Notes under the pieces: generated by a model
Database searches by the model: none
Seen by the model: the letters and a program-made list of their open reading frames with translations, nothing else
Told to the model about the DNA's origin: nothing
Assembly: GCA_030835065.1 (NCBI GenBank)
Contig: JAUQWR010000673.1
Coordinates: 1-6,773, forward strand
Reading direction: 5' to 3'
From: Candidatus Kapaibacterium sp.
GTDB lineage: Bacteria > Bacteroidota > Ignavibacteria > Kapaibacteriales > UBA2268
Length of the DNA stretch: 6,773 bases
Translations under genes and position numbers: made by a program
In this document: piece after piece, positions 1-5,765 of the stretch
How the letters are laid out: every line of letters begins with the position of its first letter
How positions within the stretch are numbered: position 1 is the stretch's first letter

Positions 1-454
1 TTGCATTTGCAAAGCCAATCAATGTAATAAACAACCCAATACCAGCCGAGACTGCATACCTAAGTTGCTTTGGTATGGCTTGAACAATAAATGTACGTAC
101 ATTGAATACAGAAAGAACAAAAAAGAAAATACCAGCCCAAAATACTGCACCAAGAGCAACTTCCCATTTCACGCCCATGCCAAGCACAACGCTAAAAGTG
201 AAAAATGCATTTAGTCCCATACCGGGGGCAACTACAATCGGATTTTTTGCATAGAGTCCCATCATCATGCTGCTAAAAAAGCAGACAAGTACTGTAGCAG
301 TGAGCACACCGCTGAAAGGCATGCCGGTCTTGCTTAAAATTGCCGGATTGACCACAATGATATACATTGTAGCCAAAAAAGTTGTCAAGCCGGCAATGAT
401 TTCAGTCTTGAAATCTGTCTTGTTTTTTTCAAATTCGAAGAATTTTGCTAACAT
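1..454 (-). CDS. NCS2-family purine-base permease, AzgA/PbuG-like (partial, C-terminus off the left edge)
   Basis: An inner-membrane transporter, probably a proton symporter for adenine, guanine or hypoxanthine, judged from the AzgA branch of the NCS2 family. Only the first 151 residues are visible (the reading frame occupies 2-454); members are usually about 430-450 residues, so roughly two thirds is missing. The frame has no stop up to the window edge. Visible family signatures are the N-terminal GLTTFLATMYIIVVNP stretch (residues 22-37) and the conserved APGMGLNAFF motif (76-85), which lies in the substrate-binding half-helix region of this fold. Hydrophobic segments occur at about 17-36, 48-68, 72-92, 98-118 and 131-150. 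The start ATG at 454 is preceded by AGG with a 6-base spacer. It lies 21 bases after the DUF5020 gene on the same strand, so the two are probably co-transcribed and act on the same substrate. Family assignment is firm; the exact purine cannot be read from the sequence. Confidence 0.9.
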   Translation of the reverse strand, partial: MLAKFFEFEKNKTDFKTEIIAGLTTFLATMYIIVVNPAILSKTGMPFSGVLTATVLVCFFSSMMMGLYAKNPIVVAPGMGLNAFFTFSVVLGMGVKWEVALGAVFWAGIFFFVLSVFNVRTFIVQAIPKQLRYAVSAGIGLFITLIGFANA

Positions 455-475
455 TTTTTGCCTATATCCTTTAAA

Positions 476-1141
476 TTAAAAGTTCCATTTAATACCAAGT
501 GTCGGATTGACTTGAAATTCGTCAGAAGCAATAAAATTGTTGCTGATTTCGACTTCACCGCCGAGATTTAACCTATCCCAAACGTTGTACCACAATTGTG
601 GCTCAGTTAATACAACAAATTCTCTTTCATTTTTGACAGGATTGTGTTTAGACCATACATCCAAAAATCCTTGAAAAACAAGTTTATTATCGAAGAATGG
701 TTTGTACCAGACTGTTGTAAGCTGGATGTCCATATCTTTAGAAGCATAGTCTTTTCTAGCCAATAAATCAGTACTAAGAGTAACAAAACCTAAATCGATT
801 GGGTAGCTGAAGCCGGCAAGCCAAATAGAACCTAATCTTCCCCAGGGAGCAGTACCGTCATTATATTGGACAGTAGCTGAGAACTTTTCATCAATAAAGG
901 GTAGTTTTAAATATCGGGCAACTTCAAAATAAGCCAAAGAAGCAGATTTGTTGCCAGATTGGTTGAAATCAAAATCGATGAAAAAGAATGAAGCTCCATA
1001 ATCATCTGGTTTGAACATTTCGAAAGTACTAGTAATATACTTTCTATCTTTGCCCATATCATAATGAATCTGTAGATTCTGAGCGAAAGAAGAAGCAATA
1101 CTTAGCGTGATGAATGCAGCTAATAGAAGCAATTTTCTCAT
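476..1141 (-). CDS. DUF5020-family outer-membrane beta-barrel protein (Tsx-like channel candidate)
   Basis: A 221-residue secreted protein. Residues 1-20 form a clear signal peptide (Arg2-Lys3, a leucine-rich core, then Ser-Phe-Ala before Gln21). The mature part begins QNLQIHYDMGKDRKY and alternates polar and aromatic residues as in a membrane beta-barrel (for example ASFFFIDFDFN near 51-61). It ends in WNF; a C-terminal phenylalanine is the usual barrel-assembly signal. The opening and the FEMFKPD segment match what I recall of DUF5020 proteins of Bacteroidota, a family I believe is related to the Tsx nucleoside-channel barrels; that relation is from memory. The neighbour downstream on the same strand is a purine-base permease, so I infer a passive outer-membrane route for purine bases or nucleosides. 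The start is taken at ATG 1141, because the in-frame GTG at 1147 overlaps the Shine-Dalgarno sequence. A small porin of unrelated specificity is the main alternative. Confidence 0.82.
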   Translation of the reverse strand: MRKLLLLAAFITLSIASSFAQNLQIHYDMGKDRKYITSTFEMFKPDDYGASFFFIDFDFNQSGNKSASLAYFEVARYLKLPFIDEKFSATVQYNDGTAPWGRLGSIWLAGFSYPIDLGFVTLSTDLLARKDYASKDMDIQLTTVWYKPFFDNKLVFQGFLDVWSKHNPVKNEREFVVLTEPQLWYNVWDRLNLGGEVEISNNFIASDEFQVNPTLGIKWNF

Positions 1142-1146
1142 AAACA

Positions 1147-1153
1147 CCTTCCT
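1147..1153 (-). promoter_or_regulatory. Ribosome binding site that fixes the DUF5020 gene start
   Basis: Read on the minus strand, AGGAAGG lies 5 bases before the ATG at 1141. The alternative in-frame GTG (1145-1147) shares its first base with this motif, so it could not be initiated from it. The ATG is therefore the better start, giving a signal peptide beginning MRKLLLL. Confidence 0.7.
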
Positions 1154-1238
1154 ATATCTCTTAATTATAAATCAAAAAAACAATTAGCAAAAATCGGAAA
1201 ACTGTTAATTATGAAAAAATTAATATTTTTTAAATAAT

Positions 1239-1254
1239 ACTATAAATATATAGT
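1239..1254. repeat. Perfect short inverted repeat ACTATA-AATA-TATAGT
   Basis: A 6-base perfect inverted repeat with a 4-base centre lies in the divergent spacer, about 100 bases upstream of the DUF5020 start and 186 bases upstream of thrS. Its size and position would suit a dimeric regulator site controlling the transport genes. However, it is all A/T except one pair per arm, and in a spacer this AT-rich such repeats arise by chance. No regulator gene is present in the window to connect it to. Confidence 0.25.
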
Positions 1255-1272
1255 GAATAATGATTTGTAAGT

Positions 1273-1281
1273 TTATCCACA
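1273..1281 (+). promoter_or_regulatory. Perfect DnaA-box 9-mer (TTATCCACA)
   Basis: TTATCCACA is the strongest form of the DnaA-binding consensus TTATNCACA known from E. coli. A one-mismatch copy, TTATTCACT, reads on the opposite strand at 1252-1260, 12 bases away. Both lie in the AT-rich, apparently bent spacer between divergent transcription units. This could be a DnaA-regulated promoter site or a DnaA-titrating site. A replication origin is less likely, because only one good box is present and no dnaA, dnaN or similar marker gene is in view. Chance occurrence cannot be excluded. Confidence 0.35.
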
Positions 1282-1293
1282 ATTTTGATGAAG

Positions 1294-1331
1294 AAAAAAT
1301 ATTTTAAAGTTCAATAAAAATTAATAAAAAA
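1294..1331. other. Helically phased A-tracts (probable intrinsically curved DNA)
   Basis: Runs of A occur at 1294-1299, 1306-1308, 1316-1320 and 1326-1331. Their centres are about 10.5, 11 and 10.5 bases apart, which is one helical turn. Phased A-tracts are known to bend DNA, and such bends are common upstream of promoters. The third-shortest run is only three A bases, so the bend may be modest. The element lies directly beside the DnaA-box 9-mer and about 110 bases upstream of the thrS start. Confidence 0.35.
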
Positions 1332-1396
1332 TAGCTTTGAAATCAATAAAGTTGGAATAAAGTAAAATCAAATTTTATTAGTTCGCATAATATTTA

Positions 1397-1404
1397 TATT
1401 TTTG
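1397..1404 (+). promoter_or_regulatory. Candidate -7 promoter element for thrS (TATTTTTG)
   Basis: TATTTTTG fits the Bacteroidota -7 consensus TAnnTTTG exactly, and its end is 35 bases before the thrS ATG, which would give a leader of about 30 bases. No convincing TTG-type -33 element is found 17-23 bases upstream; that stretch reads TTTTATTA. In such AT-rich DNA an isolated match is weak evidence, and this also rests on the organism being Bacteroidota-like. Confidence 0.3.
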
Positions 1405-1439
1405 CTTTTTATAAAGTATAATAATTTTTCGGAAAAAGC

Positions 1440-3392
1440 ATGAAAATAACATTTCCAGACGGAAGGGTAAGCGAATATCCGGACGGAACTAGCGGAATGG
1501 AGATTGCAAAATCCATTTCTGAGGGTTTAGCCCGCAATTGTCTCGGAATTTTTGTCAATGGCAAACAATATGATTTATCAAGACCAATAAATGAAGATGC
1601 TGAAATTAAATTAGTAACTTTTGATAATGATGAAGGTAAAGAAATTTATTGGCACTCATCTGCCCACTTGATGGCTGAAGCTGTTTCTGTTCTTTATCCG
1701 GGTGCCAAGTTTGGCGTAGGTCCGGCTATCGAAAATGGCTTCTATTATGATATTGATATTCCAAATGGACAAAGAATTACTGCCGACGATTTGCCAAAAA
1801 TTGAATCTAAGATGCTTGAATTGGCTAAACGCGATGCTGATTATCAAAGAATTGAAATTTCTTGGGATGAAGCTGTAAAGCATTTCAAAGAAGTTGGCGA
1901 TGAATATAAATTAGAATTATTGGACGGGCTTAAAGAAGATGAAATCACATTCTACAAACAAGGTGATTTTATTGATCTTTGCCGTGGTACTCATATACCT
2001 AATACTGGATTGATCAAATCTGTAAAATTATATGCTGTTGCCGGTGCTTATTGGCGTGGCGATTCGTCGAGAGCTATGATGACTAGACTTTATGGCATCA
2101 GCTTCCCTAAAAAGAAAATGCTCGAAGACTTTATTACTTTGAGAGAAGAAGCCGAAAAAAGAGATCATAGAAAACTTGGAAAAGAACTCGAATTATTTGT
2201 GTTTTCTAGTAAAGTGGGCCAAGGATTGCCTTTGTGGCTTCCAAAAGGTGCTGTGCTTCGTGAAAAATTAGAATATTTCATGCGTGGCATCCAAAGAGAG
2301 TATGGTTATAATCCTGTTATTACTCCTCACATTGGTCAAAAAGAATTATACGTAACTTCTGGACATTATGCTAAATATGGACAAGATTCGTTCCAACCAA
2401 TCAATACTCCTGCCGAAGGCGAAGAGTTTTTGTTGAAACCTATGAACTGTCCTCACCATTGCGAAATTTATAAGAGCAAACCAAGATCTTATAGAGATCT
2501 TCCACTTCGCTTAGCTGAGTTTGGTACTGTTTATCGCTACGAACAAAGCGGTGAGCTTCACGGGCTTACTCGTGTTCGCGGATTTACTCAGGATGATGCT
2601 CACTTGTTCTGTACTCCAGACCAACTGAAAGAAGAGTTTAAAAAAGTAATTGATATTATTATGAGAGTGTTTTCTACTCTTGGTTTTGATGACTATATAG
2701 CTCAAATTTCTTTGCGTGATCCTGATAATAAAGAAAAATATATCGGCAATGACGAGGTTTGGGAAAAAGCTGAAAAAGCAATTATCGAAGCTACTGAAGA
2801 AAAAGGTATGAATACAGTTGTCGAATTAGGCGAAGCTGCTTTCTATGGTCCTAAACTTGACTTCATGGTTCGCGATGCTCTCGGACGTAAATGGCAATTG
2901 GGAACAATTCAGGTTGATTATAATTTACCTGAAAGATTTGAGTTAGAATATATCGGTACTGATAATGCACCGCACCGTCCTGTCATGATTCACCGTGCTC
3001 CATTTGGCTCGATGGAAAGATTTGTTGCTATTTTGATTGAGCACTATGCTGGTAATTTCCCATTCTGGATTGCTCCTGTGCAGATTAGTGTATTGCCTGT
3101 AGGGCAATCACAATATGATTATGCTAATCAATTAAAATCTAAACTCGACGAACTTGGTTTTAGAACTCAAATCGATTTGAGAAGCGAAAAGGTCAATCGT
3201 AAGATTGCTGAATCAGAACAAGCTAAAATTCCTTTTGCACTTATTGTGGGCCAAAAAGAAATGGATAATAACACTGTTTCGGTCAGAGTTCATGGTGCTA
3301 AAGGCGATATCGGCGCTCGTCCATTCGACGAAATGCTCGAGATATTCAAGAAATTGGATGTGCCAGGTACAAAAATCGATAATGTTTTATAA
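1440..3392 (+). CDS. thrS: Threonyl-tRNA synthetase
   Basis: Class II aminoacyl-tRNA synthetase that charges tRNA-Thr in the cytoplasm. At 650 residues it is full length. Order of parts: TGS domain (about 1-62); editing domain that removes mischarged serine (about 65-225), with His72-x3-His76 and Cys181-x3-His185 matching its HxxxH and CxxxH site; catalytic core (about 240-540); anticodon-binding domain (about 545-640). Core residues present are Cys337, His388 and His518 for the threonine-sensing zinc, motif 2 Arg366 (VYRYE) and motif 3 Arg527 (FGSMERF). I see no missing key residue, so it should both charge and edit. The ATG gives the standard MKITFPDGR beginning; only a weak GGA at 1431-1433 precedes it. 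It appears to be transcribed alone: a divergent spacer lies upstream and a strong terminator follows 21 bases after the stop. The infC-rpmI-rplT genes that often follow thrS are not here. Confidence 0.98.
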   Translation: MKITFPDGRVSEYPDGTSGMEIAKSISEGLARNCLGIFVNGKQYDLSRPINEDAEIKLVTFDNDEGKEIYWHSSAHLMAEAVSVLYPGAKFGVGPAIENGFYYDIDIPNGQRITADDLPKIESKMLELAKRDADYQRIEISWDEAVKHFKEVGDEYKLELLDGLKEDEITFYKQGDFIDLCRGTHIPNTGLIKSVKLYAVAGAYWRGDSSRAMMTRLYGISFPKKKMLEDFITLREEAEKRDHRKLGKELELFVFSSKVGQGLPLWLPKGAVLREKLEYFMRGIQREYGYNPVITPHIGQKELYVTSGHYAKYGQDSFQPINTPAEGEEFLLKPMNCPHHCEIYKSKPRSYRDLPLRLAEFGTVYRYEQSGELHGLTRVRGFTQDDAHLFCTPDQLKEEFKKVIDIIMRVFSTLGFDDYIAQISLRDPDNKEKYIGNDEVWEKAEKAIIEATEEKGMNTVVELGEAAFYGPKLDFMVRDALGRKWQLGTIQVDYNLPERFELEYIGTDNAPHRPVMIHRAPFGSMERFVAILIEHYAGNFPFWIAPVQISVLPVGQSQYDYANQLKSKLDELGFRTQIDLRSEKVNRKIAESEQAKIPFALIVGQKEMDNNTVSVRVHGAKGDIGARPFDEMLEIFKKLDVPGTKIDNVL

Positions 3393-3413
3393 TAATAATT
3401 CTTGATTTAATAT

Positions 3414-3447
3414 AGAGGAGTTCTATCGATTGAACTCCTCTTGTTTT
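3414..3447 (+). terminator. Intrinsic terminator after thrS
   Basis: A perfect 10-base-pair stem, AGAGGAGTTC (3414-3423) with GAACTCCTCT (3432-3441), encloses an 8-base loop and runs into TTGTTTT (3441-3447). It begins 21 bases past the thrS stop and ends 35 bases before rimM, so it should separate the two transcription units. The T-run is interrupted by one G but should still be adequate on the plus strand. Confidence 0.88.
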
Positions 3448-3482
3448 ATAAATATATTAATAATTTACTTGAATAATATAAT

Positions 3483-4028
3483 ATGGATTTAAAAAAATTA
3501 GGCTTTGTATCGACTCCTCGTGGCTACGAAGGGCATTTTATTGTTAGTGAATATCCTAAGAATCTTGGTGTTATTCCAAAAGGTATTTCTATTGAAATTG
3601 GATTTTCTAAAAATTTTACAAAAAAATTCGTAGTTGAAGACTCTTTTATTAATGAAAAAAAACTATTTATCATAAAACTTAAAGGTATTGACAATTCTGA
3701 AGAAATAGTAAACTTCAAAGAACAAGCCATTTTTATTTCCTTAAGTGAATTAGACAAATTCAATCCTGATTATATTTTTGATGAAGAATTGATCGATTGC
3801 GAAGTATATAATTTCGAAACTAACGAGTTTATTGGCAAAATTACAGAAGTCTGGGATATGCCTGCCAATCCGGTTTGGCTAGTAAGTACAAGTGGTGGCG
3901 AACTACCAATACCGGCTATACCTGATTTTATCAAAGAGTTGGATTTGAGGAAAAAGAAAATCAAGCTATTTGTGATGGATGGGTTGATGGACTTATTAAA
4001 TCAAAGTGGGAGAGAAGATGAGGATTGA
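3483..4028 (+). CDS. rimM: Ribosome maturation factor RimM
   Basis: Assembly factor that binds the 30S head through ribosomal protein S19 and helps 16S rRNA processing. At 181 residues it is close to the usual 165-185. The N-terminal RimM barrel covers about 5-88: it starts LGFVSTPRGYEGHFIV, corresponding to the family pattern IGxxxxpHGxxGxxxV, and ends with the LKGIDNSEEI and AIFIS strands. The PRC-like barrel covers about 97-172, with LIDCEVYN, IGKITEVWDMPANPVWLV and the conserved IPAIPDFIKELDL segment (143-155). The usual His after the first strand is Arg13, and overall similarity is low, as is normal for this family. Identification is strengthened by trmD, which overlaps its last 11 bases. 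No Shine-Dalgarno sequence is visible before the ATG; the 30 bases upstream are almost all A/T. rpsP, which often precedes rimM, is absent. Confidence 0.93.
   Translation: MDLKKLGFVSTPRGYEGHFIVSEYPKNLGVIPKGISIEIGFSKNFTKKFVVEDSFINEKKLFIIKLKGIDNSEEIVNFKEQAIFISLSELDKFNPDYIFDEELIDCEVYNFETNEFIGKITEVWDMPANPVWLVSTSGGELPIPAIPDFIKELDLRKKKIKLFVMDGLMDLLNQSGREDED
4008..4012 (+). promoter_or_regulatory. Ribosome binding site that fixes the trmD start
   Basis: GGGAG lies inside the end of rimM, 5 bases before the ATG at 4018. An upstream in-frame GTG at 4006-4008 overlaps the motif and would add four residues (MGEK) not found in the family, whose members typically begin MRIDI. The ATG is therefore the start. 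Confidence 0.75.
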
Positions 4029-4698
4029 TATTCTGTCGGCTATTCCTGAATCAATGGAATCAATAATTTCGACAAGTATTATCAGAATTGCTCGCGAAAA
4101 AAACTTAGTCGAGATTGTTTTGCATAATCTGCATGAATATGCAACAGATAAATACCGCCATATCGATGATTATCCTTTCGGTGGTGGTGCAGGAATGCTT
4201 ATAAAATGCCAACCTTTGTTTGATTGTATTGAAAAACTATTAGCTGAAAGAAATTACGACGATATTATTTTTATGTGTGCTGACGGCAATGTGTTGAAGC
4301 AAAGCGATTCGAACGAATTGTCTTTGAAAGAAAATTTGATGATTATTGCAGGTCATTATAAAGGTATCGATCAAAGAGTTAGAGATAAGTTTGTAACAAA
4401 AGAAATTTCGATTGGAGATTTTGTATTGAGTGGTGGCGAACTGCCTGCACTAGTTTTAGTGGATTCGATTGTCAGATTGATACCCGGAGTTATTGGTGAT
4501 GCAGAGTCTGCTCTCGAAGATTCATTTATGAATGGATTGCTCGAAGCTCCTCAATATACTCGCCCGGCTGATTTCAGAGGTATGAAAGTACCCGATGTAT
4601 TATTGAGTGGCAACCATTCTGAAATAAAAAAATGGAGAGAAAACCAAGCTTTCGAAAAAACAAAAAATAGGAGACCTGATCTGCTTGCCGGCGACTAA
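4018..4698 (+). CDS. trmD: tRNA (guanine-N1-)-methyltransferase TrmD
   Basis: Methylates N1 of G37 next to the anticodon in tRNAs read with a G at position 36, using S-adenosylmethionine; this prevents +1 frameshifting. The protein is 226 residues, on the short side of the family (about 225-255). The SPOUT trefoil-knot signatures are all present: DYPFGGGAGML (51-61), AGHYKGIDQRV (111-121), ISIGDFVLSGGELPAL (130-145) and YTRPADFRGMKVPDVLLSGNH (180-200). The catalytic pair corresponding to E. coli Arg154 and Asp169 is Arg153 and Asp168 (EDSF). GLLE appears where enterobacteria have GLLD, which I recall as common in Bacteroidota. Its start overlaps rimM by 11 bases, so translation is probably coupled. 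rplS, often next, is missing; instead a convergent glycosyltransferase gene overlaps the stop codon. Confidence 0.97.
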   Translation: MRIDILSAIPESMESIISTSIIRIAREKNLVEIVLHNLHEYATDKYRHIDDYPFGGGAGMLIKCQPLFDCIEKLLAERNYDDIIFMCADGNVLKQSDSNELSLKENLMIIAGHYKGIDQRVRDKFVTKEISIGDFVLSGGELPALVLVDSIVRLIPGVIGDAESALEDSFMNGLLEAPQYTRPADFRGMKVPDVLLSGNHSEIKKWRENQAFEKTKNRRPDLLAGD

Positions 4699-5765
4699 AC
4701 TAACTTTTTTAGTTCTTCTTCGAGCCTATCAAGCATTTTGTCAATTGTAAAATCTCGATGTAATTTGTTATAACCATTTAATCCCCAACTGCTAATTAGT
4801 TCTGGGTTTGCTAAAGCAAACTTAATTGAATTGGCTAAGTCTTGCGGATTGAGCTTGCAAATCAAACCATTATGCTTATTTTCGATTACTTCCGGAATAC
4901 CGGCAGCGTCGCTTGCAATAACAGCTTTTTTCACACTCCATGCCTCGAACAAAGTATTAGGTACTCCTTCGTTGCGCGATGGAATTAATACTGCATTAGA
5001 ACATGCGAAAAATCCTCTCACATTTGATATTTCACCAATCAACTCAACATTTTTTATATCCTTATTTTTTATATAAGATAAATAATCATCACGCTCGGAG
5101 CCATCTCCGGCTATAAGAATTTTAAAATTATCAATATTTTCATTTTTTAGAATATTAATTGATTCGAGCAGAATATCGAATCCTTTCTGAGCTGCTAATC
5201 TACCTGCGGATGCAAATGTAAATACTTTGTCTGTATTATCTAAATAAAATGGTTCGAAATCATCATCAAAGGAATATCCGTTATATATGTGAATGATTTT
5301 TTCATCTTTGGATAATTTGTCCGAGACAAGCAAATCTTTGATGTTTTTTGCATTTACTAAAATTTTGCTTGGAAGAAATTTATAAACAAATCTTTCGGCA
5401 AACTTATGTTTGGCTATTGTTCTTGTAATTCCTAATCGAAATACAACTGGAAGAGAAAGAAACTTAGCAATAATCCCGGCAATGAAATATTCTTTTCTCT
5501 TAGTGGGAAGTAGAATATCAATTTCGTGTTCTTTAATAATTGCTGCTAAATCTTTATATGTTGAAATACTAAGTTCACTAGAGAAACTTAACTTGTAAAT
5601 CTTTACATTTTTATGAAATTTATTGTCAAATATGTCGGTACGAATCGCAACATGAACATCCCAGCCTCTTTCGGCAAGTCCATTAGCAGCAGAGCACATC
5701 CATCTTTCGTTTCCACCCCAAGATTTTGCAGAATTTAAAAACAATATTGATAATGGTTCACTCAT
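4695..5765 (-). CDS. Glycosyltransferase, GT4-like (GT-B fold)
   Basis: A retaining sugar-nucleotide-dependent transferase, probably building a surface polysaccharide or glycolipid at the cytoplasmic face of the membrane; donor and acceptor cannot be read. It is 356 residues, full length for GT4. The N-terminal acceptor domain opens with a beta strand and a glycine loop, SILFLNSAKSWGGNERW (6-22), followed by NGLAERGWDVHV. The C-terminal donor domain has YNGYSFDDDF (161-170), GRLAAQKGFDILLES (188-202), IAGDGSERDDY (218-228) and the EX7E pair Glu266 and Glu274 in SRNEGVPNTLFEAW, then DAAGIPEVI. No signal peptide or membrane helix is evident. Its ATG overlaps the stop of the upstream glycosyltransferase as ATGA, so they form an operon with coupled translation. 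Its TAG stop overlaps the TAA of convergent trmD by 4 bases. Confidence 0.92.
   Translation of the reverse strand: MSEPLSILFLNSAKSWGGNERWMCSAANGLAERGWDVHVAIRTDIFDNKFHKNVKIYKLSFSSELSISTYKDLAAIIKEHEIDILLPTKRKEYFIAGIIAKFLSLPVVFRLGITRTIAKHKFAERFVYKFLPSKILVNAKNIKDLLVSDKLSKDEKIIHIYNGYSFDDDFEPFYLDNTDKVFTFASAGRLAAQKGFDILLESINILKNENIDNFKILIAGDGSERDDYLSYIKNKDIKNVELIGEISNVRGFFACSNAVLIPSRNEGVPNTLFEAWSVKKAVIASDAAGIPEVIENKHNGLICKLNPQDLANSIKFALANPELISSWGLNGYNKLHRDFTIDKMLDRLEEELKKLV

Noticed and set aside
267..479. 70-residue plus-strand open frame
   Set aside because: It lies antisense to the permease N-terminus, whose frame shows clear family motifs; the plus-strand product has no recognisable features.
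1188..1195. CAAAAATC read on the minus strand as a TAnnTTTG-type promoter for the DUF5020 gene
   Set aside because: One mismatch in the -7 element and no -33 partner at the right distance; not better than chance in this AT-rich spacer.
1214..1231. AAAAAAT-TAAT-ATTTTTT inverted repeat
   Set aside because: Pure A/T symmetry of the kind expected by chance in this composition; no T-run or gene end that would make it a terminator.
1142..1439. Purine riboswitch before the transport genes, or a T-box leader before thrS
   Set aside because: No conserved core or long GC-containing stems are visible on either strand; the region is mostly A/T runs.
1142..1439. Chromosomal replication origin
   Set aside because: Only one exact DnaA box and one degenerate copy, with no dnaA, dnaN, gidA or parAB type gene nearby.
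3444..3468. Promoter for rimM (TTG at 3441-3443, then TAATTTAC at 3461-3468)
   Set aside because: The second element matches only 4 of 6 fixed positions and the first lies in the terminator's T-run; not supportable.
4698..4714. AACTAA-TTAGTT hairpin between trmD and the convergent glycosyltransferase, as a bidirectional terminator
   Set aside because: The stem is only 6 base pairs and almost all A/T, and no proper T-run follows the stem on either strand; it is too weak to support.
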